Positions 1 to 8,865 of a stretch of 64,000 nt of DNA are shown here, in pieces. The translations under genes were made by a program, and so were the position numbers. Location of the stretch: NCBI GenBank assembly GCA_009841115.1, contig VXML01000031.1, positions 24,569-88,568 on the forward strand, written 5' to 3'. How positions within the stretch are numbered: position 1 is the stretch's first letter; every line of letters starts with the position of its first letter. Under the pieces are notes generated by a model. The model did no database searches and was not told the DNA's origin. It saw only the letters and a list, made by a program, of their open reading frames with translations. Source of the DNA: Gemmatimonadota bacterium. Its GTDB lineage: Bacteria > Latescibacterota > UBA2968 > UBA8231.

Positions 1-2
1 AT

Positions 3-833
3 CTCCATCCCATTGAAACCGATGCGGGACTAGGAACCATCGATCAGTACTTTGCCGGGAACATCCCCCAAGGTGAAAAACACAGTCGCAGCACCTATCT
101 CGACCGCTATCTCGCCGCTACCGCGGCCTTTGGCCACGCCTGTCTGCTCCCCGACCAGTTGGAGTGGGGCATCGCCTCTGCGGTCAAATCCTATTACATG
201 CTGCGCGAACTGCAAAAGCACTACCTCCGCGTCCCTGTGCGCGCCATCGCCTACTGCCACAACGACCAGTTTTTGGAGACTAACGACGCACTGCTTTCCG
301 GTGCGTTTGCCCATGGACAGGTGCGAGTGACGTACGACAATGGGCTCGAAGTCTATGCCAACCTCGGTTGGGAGCAGTCTTGGACCGTCCACCAGAGCGA
401 TGTGGTCTACCATCTTCCCCCTGGCTCGTTTTGCGCCTGGCAGGACTCATCGCTGCTGGTCTATTCAGCCGACGCCGGCTCAGGGCACATAGACTACGCC
501 TCTTGCGCGGACTATTTGTTTGTCGATACCCGAGGACAACGAGGGCGATTTGGCCCCGTAGAACTCGACGGTGCTGTCGCCATTAAAGAGCGCAAATGGG
601 AAATTGATGTCGTGCCCTTTGGGTGCCAAGCCGATATAGTAATCGACGTGGGCCAGTACTGGCCAGATCGCAAACTACCTCCGTTGCGCCTGTTGGCCTT
701 CAAGTCCGATGACGAGGATCCCGACGTCTATCGGGCCGATATGGAAGGAGACTGCGTCCGCTTCAAACCGCTGGAGGACGTAGTTACCTATCGCATCGCT
801 TTGCCCGAGTGGATGGTCGAACCGGGTCGCTAG
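3..833 (+). CDS. Hypothetical protein, 5'-truncated by the window start
   Basis: Frame open from position 3 (LHPIETDAGLGTIDQYFAGN...) into the 159..833 ORF without a stop; ends 4 nt before hemE. Confidence 0.6.
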   Translation, partial: LHPIETDAGLGTIDQYFAGNIPQGEKHSRSTYLDRYLAATAAFGHACLLPDQLEWGIASAVKSYYMLRELQKHYLRVPVRAIAYCHNDQFLETNDALLSGAFAHGQVRVTYDNGLEVYANLGWEQSWTVHQSDVVYHLPPGSFCAWQDSSLLVYSADAGSGHIDYASCADYLFVDTRGQRGRFGPVELDGAVAIKERKWEIDVVPFGCQADIVIDVGQYWPDRKLPPLRLLAFKSDDEDPDVYRADMEGDCVRFKPLEDVVTYRIALPEWMVEPGR

Positions 834-837
834 CACT

Positions 838-1869
838 TTGTCCGATTCAGCCGCCCCCTTTCTCCAAGCCTGTCGGGGCCAAGCGCCGGCAACGCCTCCC
901 ATCTGGATCATGCGTCAAGCTGGCCGTATCCTCAAGCCGTATCGAGAGCTGCGCCAGCGGCACGGCTCCTTGCTCAAACTTTTCCAAACTCCCGAACTCG
1001 CCGCCGAAATTACCCTCATGCCGGTCGATATGCTCGGGGTCGATGCGGCTATTCTTTTTACTGACTTAGTGACGCCCTTAGAGGCGCTCGGCTGTGAGTT
1101 GGCCTACGCACCCGGCCCTGTTCTTTCCCACCCGGTCCGCTCAGCCGCTGACATCGACGGCCTCCGCAGCCCCGTCCCCGAGGACGACCTCGCCTACGTC
1201 TTAGAAGCTGCGCGCCTGGTACGCAAGGCCCTGCCGCCCGCTGTCCCGCTCATCGGATATGCCGGCGGGCCTTTCACCTTGGCCACTTGGCTAGTGGAAG
1301 GGAGCCATGCCAAGGACTTCCCCGCCTTTCGCCGCATGATCCACAGCGACCCCGCCCTCGCCCATCGGCTACTCGACCTGCTCACCGACCTCGCCAGCCG
1401 CTTCTTGCGCGCCCAGATCGCAGCCGGTGCCCACGCTGTCCAGATTTTCGATACTTCTATCGGTTTGTTATCTCCGGCACAGTTTAACGAATTCGCCCTA
1501 CCCTATGTGCGGCGAGTTTGCCGCAGCCTCGCCGCGCTGGATGCTCCGGTCATTTACTTCCCGCTTGCCGGGGCGCAAAATCTGTCCAGCTTTGGCCGCG
1601 TCGGTGCCCAAGTCCTAAGCCTCGATTGGCGAATCGATCTCGATGCAGCTTACGGCTTGTTCGGAGATACCATGCCTTTACAGGGCAATCTAGATCCCTG
1701 CGCCCTCTACGGCTCAGAGGCGAGCATTGCCAAGGCCGCCCAGCACATTCTAAAGCAGGGCCGGGGCCGCCCCCACATCTTCAACTTGGGACACGGCGTC
1801 TATCCAGATACGCCCTCTGAAAAGGTCAAATTGCTAGTGGATGTGGTCCACCAGTTCGCGCAAACTTGA
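838..1869 (+). CDS. hemE: Uroporphyrinogen decarboxylase
   Basis: TTG start; N-terminal PPIWIMRQAGRILKPYRELR and the FTDLVTPLEALG / GYAGGPFTLATWLVEG / FNLGHGVYPDTP motifs of HemE. Confidence 0.93.
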   Translation: MSDSAAPFLQACRGQAPATPPIWIMRQAGRILKPYRELRQRHGSLLKLFQTPELAAEITLMPVDMLGVDAAILFTDLVTPLEALGCELAYAPGPVLSHPVRSAADIDGLRSPVPEDDLAYVLEAARLVRKALPPAVPLIGYAGGPFTLATWLVEGSHAKDFPAFRRMIHSDPALAHRLLDLLTDLASRFLRAQIAAGAHAVQIFDTSIGLLSPAQFNEFALPYVRRVCRSLAALDAPVIYFPLAGAQNLSSFGRVGAQVLSLDWRIDLDAAYGLFGDTMPLQGNLDPCALYGSEASIAKAAQHILKQGRGRPHIFNLGHGVYPDTPSEKVKLLVDVVHQFAQT

Positions 1870-1882
1870 AAGGGTACGGCGG

Positions 1883-2119
1883 ATGGAACGCATGGAAGGC
1901 AAAGAAAAAGGCACGACGCGCCGGCACACTTTTTTCTGTATCAACAAAGAGCGGCACACCGCTTCGTCCAAGGTCATCGACGCCCAGCGCAAGGAGATTA
2001 ATGTCTTTGGTCGGCGAGTGCTCGGCTGGATCGTGACCACCGAAGAGCCGGTCATCGACAAGGATATCTCCCTCGACGAATCAACGCACAGAGCAATGCC
2101 CCACCGCGATCCGGAATAA
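1883..2119 (+). CDS. Small hypothetical protein
   Basis: Internal ATG of the 1841..2119 ORF (MERMEGKEKGTTRRHTFFCINKERHTASSKVIDAQRKEINVFGRRVLGWIV...); immediately downstream of hemE. Confidence 0.35.
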   Translation: MERMEGKEKGTTRRHTFFCINKERHTASSKVIDAQRKEINVFGRRVLGWIVTTEEPVIDKDISLDESTHRAMPHRDPE

Positions 2120-2131
2120 AGGCACTAGCCC

Positions 2132-2668
2132 TTAGCGCCCCCAGGAGAATTTGTTTTCCAACCAAGTGCCGATTTCTCGCGGCGGGTCGTTCCACTCCTC
2201 ACCTGGGCCGAGAAATTGCCCGCGAAAATCTTGGCGGGGGTCGAAGCTAGACCATAAGTTCGGGAACTCGTCGCGGACCAATATTTCGACTTGGTCACTT
2301 ATGCCCTGCGCGTGGTAGGAAATAACCTCGTCGGCTTCGCTCTTGCCCAGCTCTTCGGTCAGATGCTTGGCCATCCCACTACTGGCGACAAAGGTAAATT
2401 CAATCGCCGAATCTTCGGTCAGCTTTAAGTCGATGCGGTAGGCTGGATAGCTCAGTTTTAACCCCAATACGGATAGCTGTAACTGCAACCACTCGGCTTC
2501 GGTGACTTCGCGCGTGCTGTTCAGGGTAGCCCAGTCTAGTTCAGCCCTAACCCCTAGGGGACTCAATAGGGCCAACGCGAGGATTGAACATATCGCCTTG
2601 TGGCTCAACGACATAGCACAACCGCCTTTCAAGAAAACTAAAGTCAGCCTAGCGGCCAACTCGCTCAA
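2132..2668 (-). CDS. Hypothetical exported protein
   Basis: Signal-peptide-like segment (AICSILALALLSPLGVRA); the true start may be the internal Met at about 2614. Confidence 0.5.
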   Translation of the reverse strand: MSELAARLTLVFLKGGCAMSLSHKAICSILALALLSPLGVRAELDWATLNSTREVTEAEWLQLQLSVLGLKLSYPAYRIDLKLTEDSAIEFTFVASSGMAKHLTEELGKSEADEVISYHAQGISDQVEILVRDEFPNLWSSFDPRQDFRGQFLGPGEEWNDPPREIGTWLENKFSWGR

Positions 2669-3213
2669 GCTGCAGAGGAAAAATTCTCTTCGATAAAACG
2701 GACGATGTAACGAAACGAGACCAAGCCAACCGGGCGGTCGTCATCGTCCAACAGCGGCACGTGGCGAAAGCCGTGGATACTCATCAAATGCAGGGCATGC
2801 TGCACTGCCGCATCGGCTTTGAGCGCGGTGGGTCGCGGCGTCATCAGGCTCTCGACTGCTATCTGTTCCAAATCGCTGATTAAGCCCGCCACCCGGTAGA
2901 GGATGTCGCGCTCGGTAAATATGCCGATTAGCTGCCCCCCCTCGCCGGTCACTAACACGCAACCGACGTGCCGCTCCTTGAGCAGTGAGATGACCTCGGC
3001 CAACGAAGTAGTCGGCGACACGCAGACCATCTCCTGCGGATTGAGCGCGGAAAGCGGCTCGGTGAAAATTTCCTTATACTCCTCGCTTCCCCAATTTTGG
3101 TACGCTTCGCTCAGACTCTGGCCGCATTCCTCACAGAGGTCAACTCCAGGGATATTGTCGTGGGAACACGAAGGGCAAATCAATGGCTCTCTCCTGTTTA
3201 TTCGACGACCCAA
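2665..3213 (-). CDS. Zinc-ribbon plus tandem CBS domain protein
   Basis: N-terminal CPSCSHDNIPGVDLCEECG zinc ribbon; CBS repeats (HVGCVLVTGEGGQLIGIFTERDIL ... GFRHVPLLDDDDRPVGLVSFRYI). Confidence 0.85.
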   Translation of the reverse strand: MGRRINRREPLICPSCSHDNIPGVDLCEECGQSLSEAYQNWGSEEYKEIFTEPLSALNPQEMVCVSPTTSLAEVISLLKERHVGCVLVTGEGGQLIGIFTERDILYRVAGLISDLEQIAVESLMTPRPTALKADAAVQHALHLMSIHGFRHVPLLDDDDRPVGLVSFRYIVRFIEENFSSAA

Positions 3214-4217
3214 GTATCGCCAGCGTTAAACAGGGCCGCGAGGTCGCCTTCGCCCCGCTGTTGGGTTATCGCGTCGATTTGGTCGAACAGCAACTCGGTG
3301 TACGTCGGCCTATCGAGGGCGCGCAGCACGCCAAAGGGCAGCGGCATCGACGGGTACTCCATCCGGCTGAGCATATAGGCGTAGCTGGCGTTTTCGCGCC
3401 CTTCGCGATGCACGACCAGCTCATCTGGGGCCATGTCGCTGAGCGCGACGACCTCGGGTTCGGTACCGTTCATGCGGATGCCTCGATCCCGGTCCTTCCC
3501 AAATATGAGGGGTTCTCCCTCCTCTAAGAATACGATATTGTCATCGCGCACATCCGAATCTGTGGTGTGCTCCCAAGCCGTGGGATTGAGCACGACGCAG
3601 TTTTGGTAGATCTCGACAAAAGCGGCCCCTTTGTGTTCGGCCGCTCGCTTGAGCACGTAGCTCAAATGCTTGGTATTGGTGTCCTGCGTACGGGCGACAA
3701 AGGTTGCTTCGGCGCTTAGCGCCACGGATATGGGATTGAGCGGATAGTCAATTGACCCCATGGGGGTGGACGTGGTGCGGTGCCCTATCAGCGAGGTCGG
3801 CGAGTACTGGCCCTTGGTAAGCCCGTAGATGCGGTTGTTGAACAGAATGATCTTCAGATCGACATTGCGCCGGAGGCTGTGCAGGAGGTGATTCCCACCA
3901 ATCGAGAGTCCGTCGCCATCGCCGGTGATGACCCAGACGCTCAAATCCGGGTTGGCCGTCTTGATTCCCGTGGCGATCGTGGGTGCGCGCCCGTGGATCG
4001 AGTGAATGCCGTACGTATTCATGTAGTAGGGAAAGCGGCTAGAGCAGCCGATCCCAGAGACGAATACGAGGTCTTCCCGCGCGATTCCCGCTTCGGGCAG
4101 CATCTTTTGCATTTGGGCCAAAATCGCGTAGTCGCCGCACCCGGGGCACCAGCGAACCTCTTGGTCTGAAACGAAATCCTTGCGACTCAACCCGGTCTCT
4201 ACAACTGCTTCGGCCAT
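3198..4217 (-). CDS. korB: 2-oxoacid:ferredoxin oxidoreductase, beta subunit (KorB-like)
   Basis: WCPGCGDYAIL, SGIGCSSR, HGRAPTIATGIK, GDGDGLSIGGNH thiamine-PP binding signature. Confidence 0.9.
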   Translation of the reverse strand: MAEAVVETGLSRKDFVSDQEVRWCPGCGDYAILAQMQKMLPEAGIAREDLVFVSGIGCSSRFPYYMNTYGIHSIHGRAPTIATGIKTANPDLSVWVITGDGDGLSIGGNHLLHSLRRNVDLKIILFNNRIYGLTKGQYSPTSLIGHRTTSTPMGSIDYPLNPISVALSAEATFVARTQDTNTKHLSYVLKRAAEHKGAAFVEIYQNCVVLNPTAWEHTTDSDVRDDNIVFLEEGEPLIFGKDRDRGIRMNGTEPEVVALSDMAPDELVVHREGRENASYAYMLSRMEYPSMPLPFGVLRALDRPTYTELLFDQIDAITQQRGEGDLAALFNAGDTWVVE

Positions 4218-4232
4218 CTCGATCTCCCTGCC

Positions 4233-6113
4233 TTAGCTTAGCACTTGGCGAATTTTGTCGGCCACTTCCCGAATTTGGAAGGGGGCCCCCTGGACCTTGT
4301 TCAGCTTGACGACGCGCACGGGAAAGTGCGCTTGGAGCAATAAGGCCAATTGGCCGAGATTCAACTCAGGTACCAATACTTGCTTGTAGCGGCCGAGCAC
4401 GTTGCCGAGGTTGCGGGGAAACGGATTCAAGTAGCGCAGGTGCGCGTAGGCTACGTCGAGGCCCTCGTCCCGCACTTGCTCAACGGCTGCGCGAATGGCC
4501 CCATAGGTTCCCCCCCAACCCAAGACCAGCAGATCCCCTTGCTCTGGACCGGTCACTTCTAATTCGGGAATGAAATCGGCAATGCCGCGGATTTTGTCGG
4601 CTCGGACGTGGACGATGCGCTCGTGGTCTTCGGGCGCGTAGGAGACATTGCCCGTCACATCCTGCTTGCCCAAACCGCCGATCCGGTGTTCCAACTCCGG
4701 CGTCCCCGGCAAGACCCAAGGCCTAGCCAAAGTCTGCGGGTCGCGCATGTAGGGTTGGTAGCCGTCGGGATCGGTGTACGGATCAGCATCAATGGCCGCG
4801 ATTAAATCTGGGTCTGGTATTTTCCACGGCTCGGAGTTGTTGGCCACGTACCCGTCGGATAGGACGAAGACCGGCGTCATATAGCGAACGGCAATGCGGA
4901 AGGCCTCGATGATCATGTCGAAGCATTCGCTCGGAGTTGCCGGAGCAATGACCGGGATCGGGCTTTCGCCGTTGCGTCCGTAGAGCACCTCCAGCAAATC
5001 GGCCTGCTCTGTCTTAGTGGGCAAGCCCGTGCTGGGGCCGCCGCGCTGGACGTCAACGACCACTAGCGGCAACTCCATAACTACGGCCAAGTTGATCCCC
5101 TCGCTCTTGAGCGCGATGCCCGGGCCGCTGCTGGCGGTAGCCGCGAGGCTGCCAGCAAAGGCCGCGCCAATCACCGACCCCATAGCCGCGATCTCGTCCT
5201 CGGCTTGGAACGTCCGCACATCGAAGTTCTTCAGCGCCGCCAATCCCTCTAGAATAGTGCTGGCCGGCGTGATGGGATACGAGCCGTAAAAGAGCGGTTT
5301 GCCCGCCTTTTGCGCGGCTGTAACTAACCCCAAGACAATCGCGTCGTTACCGGTAATCCGCTTGTACACTCCCGGTTCGACAATCTGCCGCTTCGGCACT
5401 GAAATCTGCGTCTGAAAAGTCTCGGCCGTTTCGCCGTAGTAGTAGCCCGCTTTCAAGGCTCTCGTATTGGCCTCAACAACCTCGGGCCGACCGGCGAACT
5501 TGGTCTGGTAGAACTTGAGCGTGTAATCGAGCGGACGGTCGAACATCCAGAACACCAAGCCTAAGACAAAGGCATTCTTGCACATATCCTTTGCTTGGTT
5601 ACTCATGCCCTCGATGTCGGCGAGGGCATTGCGAGTCAGCGTGGTCAAGGGGACCGGATGCACGTCGTAGCCGCTGAGGCTGTCGTCTTCGAGCGGGTTT
5701 GTCTCGTACCCAGCCTTGCGCAGGCCACTGCGGTTGAACGGATCGGTATTGACGATGATGGTCCCGCCCGGCTCGAGATCGGGCAAATTGGCTTTGAGCG
5801 CAGCCGGGTTCATCGCCACCAGCACTTGGGGCGAATCGCCAGCCGTGTAGAGGTCGTTGGCGGCAAAGTTGACCTGATAGCCGCTCAGCCCGGGGATGGT
5901 CCCGGCCGGGGCGCGGATTTCAGCGGGAATGTCGGGAAAGGTGCTGACGTCGTTGCCCATCACAGCCGAAGTATTGGTAAACTGACCGCCGGTTAGCTGC
6001 ATTCCATCGCCCGAATCGCCGGAAAATGAGATGACTACAGATTGACGCTCTTCTTGCGAGTACTCTCGCTTACTCCTAGGTGCCGATGGGGCCACGATTT
6101 CGGCCATGCACAC
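4233..6113 (-). CDS. korA: 2-oxoacid:ferredoxin oxidoreductase, fused gamma-alpha subunit (KorA-like)
   Basis: N-terminal gamma domain (SGDSGDGMQLTGGQF) followed by alpha domain (GSYPITPASTILEGLA, QAEDEIAAMGSVIGAAFAG); start may be 6107. Confidence 0.9.
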   Translation of the reverse strand: MCMAEIVAPSAPRSKREYSQEERQSVVISFSGDSGDGMQLTGGQFTNTSAVMGNDVSTFPDIPAEIRAPAGTIPGLSGYQVNFAANDLYTAGDSPQVLVAMNPAALKANLPDLEPGGTIIVNTDPFNRSGLRKAGYETNPLEDDSLSGYDVHPVPLTTLTRNALADIEGMSNQAKDMCKNAFVLGLVFWMFDRPLDYTLKFYQTKFAGRPEVVEANTRALKAGYYYGETAETFQTQISVPKRQIVEPGVYKRITGNDAIVLGLVTAAQKAGKPLFYGSYPITPASTILEGLAALKNFDVRTFQAEDEIAAMGSVIGAAFAGSLAATASSGPGIALKSEGINLAVVMELPLVVVDVQRGGPSTGLPTKTEQADLLEVLYGRNGESPIPVIAPATPSECFDMIIEAFRIAVRYMTPVFVLSDGYVANNSEPWKIPDPDLIAAIDADPYTDPDGYQPYMRDPQTLARPWVLPGTPELEHRIGGLGKQDVTGNVSYAPEDHERIVHVRADKIRGIADFIPELEVTGPEQGDLLVLGWGGTYGAIRAAVEQVRDEGLDVAYAHLRYLNPFPRNLGNVLGRYKQVLVPELNLGQLALLLQAHFPVRVVKLNKVQGAPFQIREVADKIRQVLS

Positions 6114-6155
6114 GACCTCCTTAAAAAGAAAAAAATCTCAATCCGCAACGCATGC

Positions 6156-6692
6156 TCAAGCTCCCTCTTTGGTGCGAGCGATGCGCTCGGGGTCCGGTGG
6201 CAAATTGTAGATGTCTTCGGGGAACTGATCGGTGAGAAAGCGGATGACCTCGTGTTGGGGTAGATTCCCCTTTATGCGGCCGTCTTCATCTATGATCGGC
6301 ACGTTGCGGTAGTCGCCAGCATTCATCAGCCGCAGGGCACTGCTGATCGGCTGCTGGGCATCCAAGCTGTGCGGATCGCAGGTCATCAATTCGGCCACTG
6401 GCCGCATCCACGTCGCCGGCTGGTCAGTCACCTTGGTGAGTACATCGCGCTCGGTAAAGATCCCCACCAAACGGCCATCCTCCTCCACCAGTACAGCACT
6501 GACGTGTTGGAGACGCATTTTCTTGAGTACTTCGACGATCGGCTCTTGCGGCTCGCACAAGACGTACCCGTCCAGATCCAGATGGCCAATGACCTCTTCT
6601 TGTAACTTCTGTACGACCTTCATTAGAAAGCCCCTTTCTCGGGGCTTGGATACCGCATTATTCACCTCGTTTACTCGAATAACTATATCCAA
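6156..6692 (-). CDS. Tandem CBS domain protein
   Basis: HVSAVLVEEDGRLVGIFTERDVLTKV and YRNVPIIDEDGRIKGNL CBS motifs. Confidence 0.85.
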   Translation of the reverse strand: MDIVIRVNEVNNAVSKPRERGFLMKVVQKLQEEVIGHLDLDGYVLCEPQEPIVEVLKKMRLQHVSAVLVEEDGRLVGIFTERDVLTKVTDQPATWMRPVAELMTCDPHSLDAQQPISSALRLMNAGDYRNVPIIDEDGRIKGNLPQHEVIRFLTDQFPEDIYNLPPDPERIARTKEGA

Positions 6693-6753
6693 TTTAAGAT
6701 AGATAGGAGCGATACATCTCGCAAGATAATATGTCGCAATAACATTGCGGCTT

Positions 6754-8865
6754 TTAGCACGCCAAATCCACCACCCAATCCGCCGCGGCCCTCACCATCG
6801 GATGCTGGTCGGCCACGACGGCCGTGACCCCGCGATCCACCAGTCCCCGCAAGGCCGCAACCATCGCGCGCACATCTTCTGGATGGTCTCCGCTAGCGGG
6901 ACCGTCAATCAGCACCCAAGTGCGCTGGGAGGCCCGCGTCGATTCGAGTGCCAGCCGCAGCCGCAACCACTCCCCCCGTTCCAACTCCTGCATCTCCCAT
7001 CCCAAAAGCAGATAGCCGAGGCCACACTCTACAGCAGCCTCTAAGCGCGAGCGGATTGGGTCGTGCCGGGCAAAGTGGGCACAAGCCTGTTCCAAAGTCA
7101 TGCCCAACACATCGGCGATGCTCGCGCCGCGCAGGGTTATCTCGCAGGTTTCGTCTCGGTACCTGCGGCCCTCGCAAGCGGCACACACCATCGCTATATC
7201 CTCTAGAAATTCCAAGTCGAAGTAGCATCGGCCGCGGCCTTCGCAGCTCGGACAACGGCCTCCCGGTCGATCCAACAGGAAGGTGTCCCGGTCCCAACCG
7301 CGCGCCGTCGCAGCCGGTGATGCGGCATATAAATCGGCGACGCGCTCGAAAAGGCCCAGCCCTTCCAAAACCTTGCCGCTTGGGGCTGCTACCGTTACAA
7401 CGCGGCTGTTTCTCGGCAATCCCACAGCGGCGTATTCGACGGATCGTCCCTTGAGCAACGGCAGCAAGACTTCGTGCAGCAAGCGGGTCTTGCCGCTGCC
7501 GGAAGGCCCACATACGCAGGTCAACTTCCCGTGCGGCAGTTCAATGGCAAGCGACCCGACCACACCTTCTCCACGAATGGCCAACGCGGGCTTAGCTTGC
7601 TCGGCGATTCGTTTTTCATCCGCTTCATTCCGCCCTACCTCCGTCGCCTCCCCTACCCGCACCTGTCCCTCTGTAAATACCCAAACCTCGTCCGCAACCG
7701 CCACAAGTTCGGGTGTGTGGTCTAACAACAGCGCTGTATTGCCGCCAGCGACTAGCCGACGCAGACCCGTTGCGGCCGCATCCAGCATCTCCCCTGACAA
7801 TTGGCTGCCCAAACCCTCCAGAATGTAGAAGATACCCGTCAGGCCGCTGCTGAGGCAGGACGCCAATTGTAGTCGCTGCCACTCGCCAGCCGCCAGCAAT
7901 TCAAGCCGACGGCGCAACGGCAGGTGCCCCAGCCCCAAGCCGCAGGCCTCGGCGAGCGCGATCTCTACTTTGGCGTGCCCCTGAGTCGCGTCCAGCCAAT
8001 CGCGCAACGAGCCGAGAGGCGCGTCCATCATCTCGTTCATAGTGTGACCGTTTAGGGTCATCTGATCGGCCAAGGGCTGGTCTGCGCCCAAGTCAGCCGT
8101 GATTAGCGGCTCGTACTGGCGGCCACATTCGCCGCAAGTAGGCTGCTGGTTCAAGTGCATCATCTCGCCGGTCCCATCCACCCAAATCACCGTCTGCCCC
8201 GAGGAAATCGAGCGGCTCACGCGCACAGCTTCCAAAAAGCGCACGCTGGCATTCGGGTCCGGCACCAAGCGGTCCACTACGACGTGTACCTCGCTTTCGT
8301 CGCTCGGCAATGCTGGCCCATCGCCTTCCAACCGCTGGACCTGGCCGTCGATCGCGACCCGTGTAAACCCGGCCTGCACAAGTTGTTGCCACATTCCCTC
8401 GTTCCGCAGAGCCAACGGAGCCAGCACCAAACAGCGGGTGTCTGGATGGACGCGGGCGACCTCGCGTTCTACCTCATCGGCCGCATAGCTGCGACAGCGG
8501 CCACCGCATTCGAGGCAGTGCATCTGCCCCTCTTCCAGGATGATCTGCGCTAAAATCCCGTCTAGCTGCAAGTAGTCCCCCACCGTGCGTCCACGGCGCG
8601 GTGATCCCAAGTAAATGGCTGGTGGCAAGCCCGAGATCTCGTCCACATCGGCACGCGCTGTCCCGCTGACGCTTTCGCGTTCGGTCGGAGACAGAGCCTG
8701 CATGTAGCGCCGGCGGCTCTCCGCGTACAGGATGTCTAAGGCCATGGCGCGGCGACCACTGCTACTGCGGCCGGTAAAGCAAATAATCCGGCCCAACGGC
8801 AAGTCCATATCGACATTGGCCAGACCGCCCGCCCGAGCGCCGCGCACGCAAAGGGTAGCTTTCAA
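6754..8865 (-). CDS. Divergent UvrA-family (ABC-ATPase class) protein
   Basis: UvrA architecture: DILYAESRRRYMQALS, UvrB-binding-like region (VVVDRLVPDP), intact second Walker A (CGPSGSGKTRLLHEVL), C-terminal zinc finger (GRCPSCEGRGRCYFDLEFLEDIAMVCAACEGRRY). Confidence 0.8.
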   Translation of the reverse strand: MKATLCVRGARAGGLANVDMDLPLGRIICFTGRSSSGRRAMALDILYAESRRRYMQALSPTERESVSGTARADVDEISGLPPAIYLGSPRRGRTVGDYLQLDGILAQIILEEGQMHCLECGGRCRSYAADEVEREVARVHPDTRCLVLAPLALRNEGMWQQLVQAGFTRVAIDGQVQRLEGDGPALPSDESEVHVVVDRLVPDPNASVRFLEAVRVSRSISSGQTVIWVDGTGEMMHLNQQPTCGECGRQYEPLITADLGADQPLADQMTLNGHTMNEMMDAPLGSLRDWLDATQGHAKVEIALAEACGLGLGHLPLRRRLELLAAGEWQRLQLASCLSSGLTGIFYILEGLGSQLSGEMLDAAATGLRRLVAGGNTALLLDHTPELVAVADEVWVFTEGQVRVGEATEVGRNEADEKRIAEQAKPALAIRGEGVVGSLAIELPHGKLTCVCGPSGSGKTRLLHEVLLPLLKGRSVEYAAVGLPRNSRVVTVAAPSGKVLEGLGLFERVADLYAASPAATARGWDRDTFLLDRPGGRCPSCEGRGRCYFDLEFLEDIAMVCAACEGRRYRDETCEITLRGASIADVLGMTLEQACAHFARHDPIRSRLEAAVECGLGYLLLGWEMQELERGEWLRLRLALESTRASQRTWVLIDGPASGDHPEDVRAMVAALRGLVDRGVTAVVADQHPMVRAAADWVVDLAC

